Origin: a virus
Virus record (IMG/VR): IMGVR_UViG_3300030002_000043
Location: 1-39,671 of that record
Direction: 5' to 3' (one strand)
Length of the DNA stretch: 39,671 nucleotides
Each line of letters opens with the position of its first letter. Position 1 is the stretch's first letter. Shown here one piece after another: positions 1-8,151 of the stretch. The position numbers were made by a program, and so were the translations under genes. The notes below the pieces were generated by a model. The model was not told the origin of the DNA. It saw only the letters and a list, made by a program, of their open reading frames with translations, and made no database searches.

Positions 1-444
1 GGTCTTGAACGCCTCCATCAGGAAGTCCGCGCCCTCCTCCAGCATGTCGGGCTGGCCGAAGAGGAAGGACTTGTGGCTGGTGTCGAGCCCCAGCGCATGG
101 GCGTACCCGGCGTCGAAGGCCTGCTCGAAGTCGAGGTAGATGATCGAGTCGTCCGGGCCGATCCCACGGGAGGGGTCCCCCCCGCTCATGATGACTCGCT
201 GCATCTCCACGGCGGTCTGGATGCCCAGTGTGGTCTTGCCTGAGCTGGGAGGCCCGTAGAACTCCACCGTGCGGCCCATGGGGACGCCGCCACCGATGGC
301 GTGGTTGATGGCGATGTTCCCGGTGGAGATGAACAGGGTATCGGTGGCGATGGCATCGAGCGTGCCCACGGCGAGGTTGAACTTCTTCTCCGACTGGGCC
401 AACAGCAGGGCCAGACCTGAGACCTTCGGTTTTGCGACGGCCAT
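1..444 (-). CDS. RecA/UvsX-like recombinase, N-terminal part
   Basis: The gene starts with ATG at 444 and runs off the left edge of the window, leaving 148 codons. The product begins MAVAKPKVSGLALLLAQSEK and carries a Walker A motif, GPPSSGKTT, near residues 66-74, followed by the RecA-type acidic strand YLDFEQAFD. Family knowledge: RecA/UvsX proteins form ATP-dependent filaments on single-stranded DNA and carry out strand exchange. AGGAAAG lies just before the start, and the stop of the RuvC-like gene is 9 bases upstream, so the two are probably co-transcribed with the SSB as a recombination cluster. The C-terminal half, including the DNA-binding loops, is not visible. Confidence 0.88.
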   Translation of the reverse strand, partial: MAVAKPKVSGLALLLAQSEKKFNLAVGTLDAIATDTLFISTGNIAINHAIGGGVPMGRTVEFYGPPSSGKTTLGIQTAVEMQRVIMSGGDPSRGIGPDDSIIYLDFEQAFDAGYAHALGLDTSHKSFLFGQPDMLEEGADFLMEAFKT

Positions 445-453
445 TTCTCTTTC

Positions 454-1065
454 CTACAACGTTGCGAGGGAGACGCCGGGCTTGGCCAGCAGCTCCTCGA
501 ATGTGAATGCTCGGCTGAACTCGGCCATCAGGAAGGCGCTGACGTAATCGGTCATTGACTTCTCCAAGATCGCGGTGTTCTTCTTCAGCACCTTCTTGCC
601 TTCCGGCAGGGTGGCGACGTATTCAGAAACGAGATCGGGGGGTGTGTACCCCAGCCTTTCGGCGTGGGTTCTTGCGGTCTCGATACGCTCCTTGTCGGAA
701 GCCGACTTCGACAATCCCTTGGTGGTCGCCGTCTGGGTCCCGGGGTAGTCCCGCATCCACACGGACGGGGACATGAAGAGGGTCTTGTCGAGGCAGCCCT
801 TGGCGGTCAGGTAGGCGCACAGCGCGCCCTGCAACCGGACCACGGGCTTGATCATCGACTGGTTGGAGATGCCGTAGGGCACGTCCTCCACGATCACCAT
901 GTCGGCGTCCTTGGCATAGATCGCAATCTCTTGCAGGAAGCGCAGGGGGGTCTTGTCCCGGGAGTCGAACTCAGTGACGATGCCGTCACCGGCCCCACCA
1001 CCAGCCCTCCGCAGGATCACTGCGGAGAGCTTGGCGGCAAGGTCGACCGAGAGGATCAGGCTCAC
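454..1065 (-). CDS. RuvC-like Holliday junction resolvase
   Basis: A 203-residue protein with an RNase H-fold pattern. An acidic residue sits on the first strand (SVDLA, D8), a second after a hydrophobic strand (VIVEDVPYG, E60/D61), and a third in a C-terminal helix (SMTDYVSAF, D173). This spacing matches the metal-binding acidic residues of RuvC-type resolvases, which cut four-way junctions; the substrate is inferred from the family. The GTG start overlaps the SSB stop as GTGA (1062-1065), indicating translational coupling. It lies between SSB and RecA-like genes, which fits recombination. A near match to the dispersed palindrome (GTATTCAGAAAC) lies at 619-630. Another RNase H-fold nuclease role cannot be excluded. 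Confidence 0.7.
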   Translation of the reverse strand: MSLILSVDLAAKLSAVILRRAGGGAGDGIVTEFDSRDKTPLRFLQEIAIYAKDADMVIVEDVPYGISNQSMIKPVVRLQGALCAYLTAKGCLDKTLFMSPSVWMRDYPGTQTATTKGLSKSASDKERIETARTHAERLGYTPPDLVSEYVATLPEGKKVLKKNTAILEKSMTDYVSAFLMAEFSRAFTFEELLAKPGVSLATL

Positions 1066-2174
1066 ACCAGTCCGTTGAGCAGGTCGTCGAAGTTGTCGAC
1101 GGCTTCCTCGACCGGAGCGGCAGCCTTGGCGGCTGGCTTGGCAGCTGCCTTGGCCGGAGCCTTCTTGACGGGCTCCTCCACCACGGTCTCCTCCAGCCCC
1201 GCAAGGAGGTCATCGGAGGACTCTTCGACCGGCTCTTCGGTGGCCTCTTCAGCAGCGTCGTCGCCGACGCCGGAGAACAGGTCGTCGGTCATGACGTCAG
1301 GCAGCTCATCGAGCAGCTCCCCGGTGTCGAGGTTGACCTCATCATCGGAGATGGACTCCCCGCCGATGCCATCCAGCAGGCCGCTGAGGTCGGCGTCCAG
1401 ACCCTCCGTGGATGCCTCCACGACGGTGGCACCCTTGACCTGTGCCCACGCCTCCATGACGGCGGCGATGTCCTGAGCGATCCACTGCGGCTGCTTGGGC
1501 GAGCCACAGGCGATGGACAGGTCCGGGATCTGGTTCTCCTTGAAGGAGAGGGCGGTCGTCTTCTGACGCTCCTTGGTGGGATCGAGGAGCCACTCCGCAT
1601 TGGAGGCGACAGCGATGTCGAACTGCTGGAAGTTCTCGCTGGTGCACGGGCCGAGCAGCAGGTCGTGCTTGCGCAGGTCGGTCCACTCCTTCTTGGCGTC
1701 GATCAGCTTGTTGAACACCTTGTCCGCGAAGCCCCACACGAGGACCTCGACCGAGTACGGCGTCTGGAGGTTGGTGGTTCCCGCCTTGGTGCGGTACCGG
1801 ATGATGTGCATGGCGTAGCGGCGCTGCGGCTCCTGCGCGTAGTCCGGGAAGTCCTTGGCCAGCTTGCACATCGGGCAGTTCTTCGGGTCTGCGCCGACGG
1901 TCTTCAGGATCTCCGCATCACCGAGGCAGATGGCCTTGGTGATGAAGTCGGTCTTGTAGTCCTCGTAGGTGGACTTGTCCTTGCGCTCCTTGGTCTCCAT
2001 CTGCGGGACACCGTTGATGATCTGCGGCTTGCGGAGGGTGTGGACGAACTCCATGACGGGGTTCTCCAGCCCGACGAGGATGCGAGCGCGCTCGCCGTTC
2101 TTGAGCTTGAGCTTCGGGTAGTCGTAGTTCGTGACTGCGACCCTGTTCTCTTCCTCGAAAGTGACTCTGGGCAT
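1062..2174 (-). CDS. Single-stranded DNA-binding protein (gp32-like), acidic C-terminus
   Basis: 370 residues. The N-terminal two thirds resemble phage gp32-like SSBs: a basic/aromatic start (NYDYPKLKLKNGERARILVG) and a CPMC cysteine pair near residue 101 that may bind metal. An Ala/Pro/Lys linker and a very acidic C-terminus follow. The tail holds three copies of an acidic-hydrophobic motif (DDLFSGV, DDLLAGL and the terminal DDLLNGLV). Such tails in SSBs typically recruit replication and repair proteins. ATG at 2174 has AGAAGG upstream. An 84-base gap before the coiled-coil gene contains a CCGGA/TCCGG hairpin (2201-2214). SSB function is inferred from composition and neighbours (Pol, RuvC, RecA); I cannot prove homology by eye. 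Confidence 0.66.
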   Translation of the reverse strand: MPRVTFEEENRVAVTNYDYPKLKLKNGERARILVGLENPVMEFVHTLRKPQIINGVPQMETKERKDKSTYEDYKTDFITKAICLGDAEILKTVGADPKNCPMCKLAKDFPDYAQEPQRRYAMHIIRYRTKAGTTNLQTPYSVEVLVWGFADKVFNKLIDAKKEWTDLRKHDLLLGPCTSENFQQFDIAVASNAEWLLDPTKERQKTTALSFKENQIPDLSIACGSPKQPQWIAQDIAAVMEAWAQVKGATVVEASTEGLDADLSGLLDGIGGESISDDEVNLDTGELLDELPDVMTDDLFSGVGDDAAEEATEEPVEESSDDLLAGLEETVVEEPVKKAPAKAAAKPAAKAAAPVEEAVDNFDDLLNGLV

Positions 2175-2258
2175 CTGACGTTCCTTCTGTTTCCCGGGAG
2201 CCGGATTGTTCCGGACTCAATGGCTACAACTGATGATACGGATCAGCACTGACAAAAC

Positions 2259-2765
2259 TCACCTTTCGAGAGATGACTCGAACTGGAGTGCATGAAGGGC
2301 TGCGCGGAGGTCCTTGCGGATGGCATCCAGCTGCCAGTGGATCTGGGAAATGACCTCATAACTGTCATTAGTTACGGACACCAATCTGTCCCTAAGATAG
2401 GCCACTCTTCTTTCATTAAATGAGTCCAGCTTGGCGTCGGCTGCACGCTCTGCTGCGGAGGAGAACTCGACCCGGCTGCCCGCCCTGATCTGGGTGGCCT
2501 GCATGAGCGCCTGATCAGCGGCGAAGGCTGCCTCCTCCTTGGCCCTGCGTGCCCGGCCCCGGGCGAGGGTGACCTTGCTCAGCAGCTCGTCGATCCGATC
2601 AGAGCGTGCCCTGACCCGCCGCAGCAGGTCGGTCATCTCCGCGATGCTCTCCTGCTCAGCGCCACGCAGCCTGCCCTTGGGATCCCCCGCAGCGCCATGG
2701 CGAAGCTCCAGCGCCTCAGTGACCCACGCCAAGATCTGGGCCTCGAAGTCGGACTCGTTGCTCAC
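2259..2765 (-). CDS. Hypothetical helical/coiled-coil protein
   Basis: 168 residues, not recognised. The start is GTG at 2765, overlapping the polymerase stop as GTGA (2762-2765). The longer upstream extension in this frame only reads through the polymerase gene. The protein is almost entirely charged helix, with heptad-like stretches (AEMTDLLRRVRARSDRIDEL) and no cysteines, signal peptide or membrane segment. Translational coupling to the DNA polymerase and its position just before SSB suggest a replication accessory role, but this is context only. An imperfect copy of the dispersed palindrome (CTTTCATTAAAT) lies at 2410-2421. Confidence 0.62.
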   Translation of the reverse strand: MSNESDFEAQILAWVTEALELRHGAAGDPKGRLRGAEQESIAEMTDLLRRVRARSDRIDELLSKVTLARGRARRAKEEAAFAADQALMQATQIRAGSRVEFSSAAERAADAKLDSFNERRVAYLRDRLVSVTNDSYEVISQIHWQLDAIRKDLRAALHALQFESSLER

Positions 2766-5371
2766 AGCAGCATCCCTGCCATCACGTTGTCGGCGTCGGT
2801 GGTGTCCTCGGCGACCACCAGACCAGCCCCTCCGAGGATGAGACTGATCGCGGGCTGGTCCTCCGGGGTGATCCGGAAGGTGCCATCGAGAGTGACTACT
2901 CCCTCGGGGGTCTCGACCTTGACCGTGTCCACGCCCTGCCGGAAGTCGAGGTAGGTGGTGAACTTCAGCCACTGCACCTCGTCAGGCATCTCGGAGATGG
3001 TCACTGTGGCGGTCTTGGGGGGCAGCAGGGCCGCGTTGTGCTCGGCACTGTGGAACCACCCCGGATCCTCCTCCTCAGGCTCCACAGCGGCAGCCTCGGG
3101 CTGCTCAGGTACCACTGTGTGGTCGGGCAGGACGAAGTCAGGGTTGCGGGTGGCGTAGTAGGACGCGGAGAAGCCGAAGAAGCCTTCCTCCCACGCGTAG
3201 TACTGGTCCAGCACCGCGTGCAGGGAGTCACCCTCCCAGTAGTGGGCCTCCTTCAACCACGGCAGCTCCACCTCGATGTCGTAGCCCTTGATCGTCTTGT
3301 CCTCGTTGAGCCGGACCTCGGCCTGTGCACCCCACTGGTAGCCCTCATGCCAGTCGGCGCGGATCTCCAGCGGGAAGCCGGGGACCGGGAAGTTGACGCA
3401 GGGCTCGACGAGGTCAATGACCTGCTTGGTGGTGATGGACTCGTGGACGAGGAACTCCAGCGCGTCGTGGACGGTCAGGGTCATCCGGATCAGGTCTTCG
3501 AGCCCGGCCTCCTTGATGGCCTTCTGGACCCGGACCATGGCGATCTTGAGGATGTCGGCGGCGGTGCCCTGAATCGGTGCGTTGACAGCCATCCGGTCGC
3601 CCTTGGCCTTGATCCACTCCTTGGGCTGGTAGTGCTCCCAGATCGTGTAGACCCTGCCGAAGTGTGTCTTGACCCACTTCTGCTCCCGGCCTGTGGCCTG
3701 CTGGGTGGCGATCCAGTTGGCCAGCGCAGGGTACCCGGCGAAGTAGTCCGCCAGCATCTTCTCCGCGTCCTCCTTGGTGACCGGGTCGGAGGGGCTGGTC
3801 AGCATCTCGGCGATGTTGCCTGCCCCGGACCCGAAGAGGGTGGCGAAGTTCAGGGTCTTGGCCGACTGCCGCTGCTTCTTGGTGACGTCGTCGAGGGCGA
3901 CCTTGAAGGTGGCGGCTGCGGTGGACTTGTGGAGGTCGAGACCGTTGTTGAAGGCGTCGATGATCTTGCGCTCACCGGACAGGGCCCCGGCGATCCGCAT
4001 CTCCACGTTGGCGTAGTCGAAGCCGACGATCCGGAAGTGCTCGGGGGCGATGAACAGGTCCCGGAAGTTGAGGTCGAAGGTGAGCCCCGACAGCAGCTGG
4101 AAGTGGTAAGGCTTGGGCCACTGCTGGTAGCTAACCTGATCCACCGACAGCCGCCCGGTGAGGGCTCCGAACTGGTTGTGGTTGGGGAACACGTAGCCGG
4201 TCCCGGCGTAGCCCATCTCGTTGATGAACTTGGTCAGGTAGGAGCCGTTGAGCTTCACCACCTGCCGGTACTCAAGGATCATCTTGATGATCGGGTCGGA
4301 CTTGGCGATCACCTTCAGGGCGTCGTCGCTGGTGCTGGGTGCCCCGGTCTTCTCCGAGCGCATCTTGATCGGCAGGCCGAGCCCGTCGGGCTTCTCATCG
4401 AACAGGACCTTGGCCAGCTGTGGCACCGAGTTCAGGTTGATGTTGATGGTCCGGTTCAGGCGCTTGCCCAGCTGGTCCTGAATCTCCTCCCCCATGAGGA
4501 CGGCGAAGCGCAGGGCCTCTGCCGACTTCTTGCGGACGTTGGGCCAGTGGAAGAACATGTTGCCGGAGGCGACCCCGGTCTCCGGGTCGATGACCCCGGC
4601 CTCCATCTCCACCAGTCCCGGGAGCAGGGCCATCTCGGTCTTGAAGATGAACGTGTCCTTGAGGGCCTCGTAGTGTTTCTCGAAAATGAGGAGCGACCCG
4701 ACGGAGTCCTCGCAGGCGTACTCGATGACCTTGGGGCTGTAGGCGTTGCGGGTGTTGAACCGGATGTACGGCTTGCCTCCCTTGCGCATGAGCGGGCCCA
4801 GATCGGGATCGTTCGTGGTGAACAGGTCGTCGAAGTGCGTCATGTCCATGTTGAACGCAGCCTTGGCCACGGACTTCAGGTCCTTGCCGACCCTGATGGG
4901 GTCGTAGCAGGCGGCGAGCCAGACCAGCAGCATGGTGTCCGCGAGGATCGGGAACATGCCCTTGGTGCGCCGGATCTCCGGGCCCAGCTCCTCGTCGTTC
5001 CAGAGCGTTTCACGAAACCACCGGGACAGGCCCTTGAGTTCGTAGGCAGCGTTGTGGGCGACGCCCTGACCACTGCTCAGCATCCGCCACAAGGCGCGTG
5101 CCACCGGGATGATGTCGTCGATGTTGCCACCGTCGTCGTGGGCGATGGGGATGTATCGGGCCCACTCGGTGGAGACCGTGAAGGAGATGCCGACCACGAT
5201 GTAGTCGGGGTGGAACTGCTGGAGGGAGACACCCTTCTTGTCGTCCCCGGTGTAGCCCGCTTCGATGTCGAAGTCGAAGGGCTTGCCGCTGGCGGTGATC
5301 CGGTCGATGAAGGAGACCGCTCCCTTGGACCCGTAAGCCTCCCGGAGGGCTCCGTAGTTGCGGCTGGTCAC
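2762..5371 (-). CDS. DNA polymerase I-like (family A) with 3'-5' exonuclease
   Basis: 869 residues from GTG at 5371, which overlaps the preceding stop as GTGA. The in-frame extension upstream is out-of-frame read-through of the small membrane gene. N-terminal exonuclease motifs are visible: FDFDIEAGY (about residue 35), VAHNAAYE (about 106) and YACEDS (about 218). Polymerase motif A is FDYANVEMR (about 451), motif B is RQSAKTLNFATLFG (about 501) and motif C is TVHDALEF (about 635). Motif C has HDA where bacterial Pol I has HDE. About 180 residues beyond the usual family A end form an extension with an acidic Pro/Glu stretch and a beta-rich end. It is the presumed phage replicase; a clamp loader pair lies upstream. 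Confidence 0.93.
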   Translation of the reverse strand: MTSRNYGALREAYGSKGAVSFIDRITASGKPFDFDIEAGYTGDDKKGVSLQQFHPDYIVVGISFTVSTEWARYIPIAHDDGGNIDDIIPVARALWRMLSSGQGVAHNAAYELKGLSRWFRETLWNDEELGPEIRRTKGMFPILADTMLLVWLAACYDPIRVGKDLKSVAKAAFNMDMTHFDDLFTTNDPDLGPLMRKGGKPYIRFNTRNAYSPKVIEYACEDSVGSLLIFEKHYEALKDTFIFKTEMALLPGLVEMEAGVIDPETGVASGNMFFHWPNVRKKSAEALRFAVLMGEEIQDQLGKRLNRTININLNSVPQLAKVLFDEKPDGLGLPIKMRSEKTGAPSTSDDALKVIAKSDPIIKMILEYRQVVKLNGSYLTKFINEMGYAGTGYVFPNHNQFGALTGRLSVDQVSYQQWPKPYHFQLLSGLTFDLNFRDLFIAPEHFRIVGFDYANVEMRIAGALSGERKIIDAFNNGLDLHKSTAAATFKVALDDVTKKQRQSAKTLNFATLFGSGAGNIAEMLTSPSDPVTKEDAEKMLADYFAGYPALANWIATQQATGREQKWVKTHFGRVYTIWEHYQPKEWIKAKGDRMAVNAPIQGTAADILKIAMVRVQKAIKEAGLEDLIRMTLTVHDALEFLVHESITTKQVIDLVEPCVNFPVPGFPLEIRADWHEGYQWGAQAEVRLNEDKTIKGYDIEVELPWLKEAHYWEGDSLHAVLDQYYAWEEGFFGFSASYYATRNPDFVLPDHTVVPEQPEAAAVEPEEEDPGWFHSAEHNAALLPPKTATVTISEMPDEVQWLKFTTYLDFRQGVDTVKVETPEGVVTLDGTFRITPEDQPAISLILGGAGLVVAEDTTDADNVMAGMLL
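4675..4686. promoter_or_regulatory. Dispersed palindrome GTTTCTCGAAAA (intragenic)
   Basis: An exact TTTCNNGAAA copy inside the polymerase gene, in coding sequence for I-F-E-K. See the dispersed-palindrome finding. Confidence 0.55.
5007..5018. promoter_or_regulatory. Dispersed palindrome GTTTCACGAAAC (intragenic)
   Basis: A perfect GTTTC-NN-GAAAC copy inside the polymerase gene, coding F-R-E-T and using the rare codons TTT and ACG. Confidence 0.6.
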
Positions 5372-5577
5372 CGCTGAGGACTGGAGGAGAACGGTCGTGA
5401 AGTGAAGGTGGCAGCTTCGAGGACGGCCTGATTGTCCTGCTTGGCCAAGGCCACCTTCTTGATGCTGGTTGCCACCGCCGACCCGACAGCTCCGACGAAG
5501 AAGGTGGTCGGGATGGCGAGGATCGTCAGTGCCAAGCAGGCCTGCCAGATCCATGTCCAGTACGTTGCCCAGTCCAT
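5368..5577 (-). CDS. Small single-pass membrane protein
   Basis: 69 residues from ATG at 5577, preceded by AAGGAG at good spacing. Residues about 5-40 form one hydrophobic segment rich in Trp, Leu and Ala (TYWTWIWQACLALTILAIPT), followed by a Lys- and Ser-containing tail, consistent with one transmembrane helix. The function is unknown. Its stop overlaps the polymerase GTG start, so the two are coupled. A 17-bp repeat shared with the region before another small membrane protein (11079-11207) lies 31 bases upstream. A holin or other lysis role is possible by shape, but nothing specific supports it. Confidence 0.7.
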   Translation of the reverse strand: MDWATYWTWIWQACLALTILAIPTTFFVGAVGSAVATSIKKVALAKQDNQAVLEAATFTSRPFSSSPQR

Positions 5578-5608
5578 ATCAGTTCTCCTTGATCTGCGGG
5601 GTGCTTCT

Positions 5609-5625
5609 CCTGTTGATACGCCTCA
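5609..5625. repeat. 17-bp direct repeat, copy 1
   Basis: CCTGTTGATACGCCTCA, identical to 11209-11225. On the transcribed strand it reads TGAGGCGTATCAACAGG. It overlaps the stop codon of the endonuclease VII-like gene and lies upstream of a small membrane protein gene. Confidence 0.8.
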
Positions 5626-6102
5626 CGACAGCCCTGCCGCAGTGACGTAAGCGATTGCTCGTTCCATGATCGACGGATCATCCTGAAAGTTCCCCAGCGC
5701 GACGTTGCATCTTGAGCACAAGAGGCCCCTGACACACCTCCCACAACTGCGCTTGCCGGGGCAGCACGCATGGTCGTGGTCGACGGCCAATGCCTTAGCT
5801 TGGGTGCGCTGACAGATCGAGCAGCGGCCCTCCTGCGCGTCGAACATCTCGACGTAGCGCTCCAGCGAGATTCCGTAGTTCCGCAGGAGGTAGGCGTGCC
5901 TCAGGTTGTCGGCGTTGACCACGTTGTAGGACCGCATGTACGCCCGCTTGTCCTCCTGCTGAGCCATCCGAGGACCCATGACATCGACTCGACAGCAGGC
6001 CTTGCAGTCCGACCGATAGCCGTCCTTGGAGTCCACGTTCCGGTAGAACTCCAGTGAGCCCAGAGGCTTGGGGACGCCACACTTAGAACAGATTTTTACC
6101 AA
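5623..6102 (-). CDS. Endonuclease VII-type HNH nuclease (probable free-standing homing endonuclease)
   Basis: 159 residues. The N-terminus has a CSKCG/CKACC zinc-binding set. The catalytic core reads LAVDHDHACC (DHDH at about 108-111), followed by SCGRCVRGLLCSRCNVALG with the family Asn at about 133. These are the treble-clef cysteines and active-site residues of the recombination endonuclease VII family, which cleaves branched or specific DNA. The start is TTG at 6102; later ATGs would remove the first zinc pair. It overlaps the upstream clamp loader gene by 7 bases and sits alone between replication genes, which is typical of an invading homing nuclease, although a junction-cleaving role is also possible. 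Confidence 0.88.
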   Translation of the reverse strand: MVKICSKCGVPKPLGSLEFYRNVDSKDGYRSDCKACCRVDVMGPRMAQQEDKRAYMRSYNVVNADNLRHAYLLRNYGISLERYVEMFDAQEGRCSICQRTQAKALAVDHDHACCPGKRSCGRCVRGLLCSRCNVALGNFQDDPSIMERAIAYVTAAGLS

Positions 6103-7091
6103 AATGCCACCACGACTTCCAGTAGGCCGGTTGTCTGCCCGGAGCGGTACGCCTCGTCGGCGACGGCGAGGGTCTTGCGGATCGACAGCCTGCGCTTGGC
6201 GTCGTAGTGCTTGGAGACCTTGATCAGCTCGGTCAACAGGAACGCCTGCGGACCCAGCGCCTTGGCCATGTCCCCGGGGGAGCGGTGGTCGGACTGCATG
6301 TCGTGGATCATCCCGGCCTTGTCGAGCTTGGCGTCCAGCAGTCCTATGATCCTCCCGATCTCGTCACGCGGGATCGTCTCGGCGGCGAGCAGGGCGGTCT
6401 TGCGGTCCAGTGCCAGCAGGGCGTCAGTGAAGCTGTCCCGGGGCTGCTCGGCCATCATTGCGTTGATCACCGAGATGGTGATCTCACCGGGGAACACCGC
6501 CAGCTTGAGGCAGGTGTCCCTGACCAGCCGCAGGTCCCAGTTCGATCTGGTGAGCAGGTGGCGGGCGATCCCGTCCCGCATGGGGGCCTTCGACCTGACC
6601 CACTCCACGGAGCGCAGCGCGGTCGCGGAGGTGAACGGCTTGCACTCCACCACGTGGCCCTTGGTGCCGATACAGGCTATGTGCGGGAGGGGCTCCGGTC
6701 GGGTACCGTGTCTGCGCTCCTCCGGGGTCGGCTCGGTCTTCGGAACGGTGGCCTCGGAGGAGACCATGACCACGTAGGTCCGGGGGTTGCGTGAGCGGTC
6801 CTTGACCCACTGGACGAACCTGTCCCACTCGTGGATCTTCTCGACGTGGCGGACCACCACCAGCCGGGGTGAGGTGTCCATCGGGTGCTGGTCCAGAGCC
6901 GCCCAGATGGACCGCTCAGAATCTTCTCCGGCCACGAGGCTCACCCGGTTCCACGGCTCGGGAGCGAGGAACTCGGAGACGTGGTTGACGACCTCCTCGA
7001 CCAGCACGATCTCCGGCCCGCACACCCACGTGATCTGCCGGGGCTCTGGGTTCTTCTTGACCCCGGTGATCCAAACGCTGAAGGTGGCCAT
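6096..7091 (-). CDS. Clamp loader delta (HolA)-like subunit
   Basis: 331 residues from ATG at 7091, whose A is shared with the previous stop (TGATG). The opening (ITWVCGPEIVLVEEVVNHV) matches the start of DNA polymerase III delta proteins, where a degenerate nucleotide site is followed by a helix. The end (YRSGQTTGLLEVVVAFW) resembles the family's C-terminal helix, and the length is close to the bacterial delta (about 340). There is no intact Walker A, as expected for delta. The delta subunit opens the sliding clamp. An AAA+ partner is encoded two genes upstream (7375-8151). A sliding clamp gene is not seen here and may lie outside the window or come from the host. Confidence 0.7.
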   Translation of the reverse strand: MATFSVWITGVKKNPEPRQITWVCGPEIVLVEEVVNHVSEFLAPEPWNRVSLVAGEDSERSIWAALDQHPMDTSPRLVVVRHVEKIHEWDRFVQWVKDRSRNPRTYVVMVSSEATVPKTEPTPEERRHGTRPEPLPHIACIGTKGHVVECKPFTSATALRSVEWVRSKAPMRDGIARHLLTRSNWDLRLVRDTCLKLAVFPGEITISVINAMMAEQPRDSFTDALLALDRKTALLAAETIPRDEIGRIIGLLDAKLDKAGMIHDMQSDHRSPGDMAKALGPQAFLLTELIKVSKHYDAKRRLSIRKTLAVADEAYRSGQTTGLLEVVVAFW

Positions 7092-7378
7092 CAGGCGTGA
7101 GGCAGGACCCGGACGCACTGGGCGCAGGCCACACCGCTCACCGGCAGCATCGGGTTGTCGGCGAACTGGACCTTGGAGACCCAGTCGTTGCGCTTGACGA
7201 GGTGGTCGAAGTTGATCGTGCACACCCCGCCGTACACAGCCTGAAAGCGCCGTCCGATCAGCTCGAACTCCTGCACGTCAGCGTTTCCGAAAACAGCCAC
7301 GGGTTCCTCCTTGATGCCCTGACAGTGGGCGCACGAATACTTGGGCATGTCGGTCTTCTCACACAGCTCTTCGCTCAC
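7091..7378 (-). CDS. Small cysteine-pair (zinc-ribbon-like) protein
   Basis: 95 residues. The GTG start at 7378 overlaps the clamp loader stop as GTGA, and the stop overlaps the next ATG as TGATG. It contains SCAHCQG near residue 16 and VACAQCVR near the C-terminus, two CxxC pairs consistent with one zinc site. The function is unknown. Its tight coupling between the two clamp loader subunit genes suggests a role in the same complex, but this is inference. A copy of the dispersed palindrome lies inside it at 7283-7294. Confidence 0.68.
   Translation of the reverse strand: MSEELCEKTDMPKYSCAHCQGIKEEPVAVFGNADVQEFELIGRRFQAVYGGVCTINFDHLVKRNDWVSKVQFADNPMLPVSGVACAQCVRVLPHA
7283..7294. promoter_or_regulatory. 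Dispersed palindrome GTTTCCGAAAAC (intragenic)
   Basis: A GTTT-N4-AAAC copy with perfect outer half-sites inside the small cysteine-pair gene, coding V-F-G-N. Confidence 0.5.
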
Positions 7379-8151
7379 AGCGCGCTCCTCAGGACACCCA
7401 TCAGACTGGAGCGTACGACCAGCCTCGGACGGATCGCGGGACCCAGTGCGATCAGGATCCGCAAGGGCAGCTTCCTGCCGATGCCCTCGATCTCCTCGGA
7501 GTTGAAGATCCGGTACCGTCCGGAGATGGCCTCGGTGCACAGCGTCACCATGAGCGCCGAGTGTGGGTCCCCCCACTTCGCTGCGAGGTCGTCCAGAGTG
7601 TCAGAGTCCCGCTCGATGATCGCACGCAGGGCAGTCAGCACAAGCTGCTTGTCGTCGACCATGTCCCCCCGGTTGAGGGCGTTGCGCATCTGGCCCCCGG
7701 CAGCCAGTGCCAGCTTCTTGGCCTCGACCGCACTGAAGTTCCGGTTCAGCAGGATCTCCTCCACAGCCGCGTCGGTGAGCAGGGGGAACCGGTAGACCGT
7801 GCACCTGCTGGTGATCGTCTCAGGTGGCAGCTCGGTGTCGATCAGGATGAACTTGGTGGCTGTGGTCGAGCACTCCTCCAGCGTCTTCAACAGCACGTTC
7901 TGGGAAGCGTCGGTGGACCGGGTGAGCCGGATGATGACCAGCCGGGGGGTGGCGAAGGTGGACAGCATGGTGAGGTCCCGGGCGGCGTCCATGGTGAGGG
8001 CCCGGACCCTGATCACACCGAAGGAGTTGTAGAAGCGTCGACCGAGGGCTTCGGCCACCGTCCACTTGCCCACTGACGCCGGGCCGACGAACAGGGAGAT
8101 CGCAGGCAGATCCTCGAACATGCCCAGCACCGTGACGGGCATCTTGATCAT
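7375..8151 (-). CDS. Clamp loader AAA+ ATPase (delta'/gamma-like)
   Basis: 258 residues. Walker A is GPASVGKWT at about 23-31. The AAA+ core continues with PRLVIIRLTRSTDASQNVLL and an LLKTLEECSTTATKFILID segment that matches the clamp loader pattern of 'LL..LEE....t.FILi'. An SRC follows (TITSRCTVYRF), the position of the arginine finger in clamp loaders. It would hydrolyse ATP to load a sliding clamp together with the delta-like protein (6096-7091). The ATG at 8151 overlaps the sigma factor stop as ATGA. A canonical Walker B is not obvious, so the nucleotide role may be partly degenerate. Confidence 0.8.
   Translation of the reverse strand: MIKMPVTVLGMFEDLPAISLFVGPASVGKWTVAEALGRRFYNSFGVIRVRALTMDAARDLTMLSTFATPRLVIIRLTRSTDASQNVLLKTLEECSTTATKFILIDTELPPETITSRCTVYRFPLLTDAAVEEILLNRNFSAVEAKKLALAAGGQMRNALNRGDMVDDKQLVLTALRAIIERDSDTLDDLAAKWGDPHSALMVTLCTEAISGRYRIFNSEEIEGIGRKLPLRILIALGPAIRPRLVVRSSLMGVLRSAL

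Noticed and set aside
3038-5377. Long plus-strand open frames, for example 3038-5377 and 20186-22297
   Set aside because: They lie exactly antisense to clear genes, have GC-biased repetitive composition (Val/Gly/Asp/His-rich) and no recognisable domains or ribosome binding sites.
5372-5554. N-terminal extension of the polymerase to 5554
   Set aside because: The extension is the small membrane gene read in another frame, with odd Arg/His/Gln-rich composition. GTG at 5371 forms the usual GTGA overlap.
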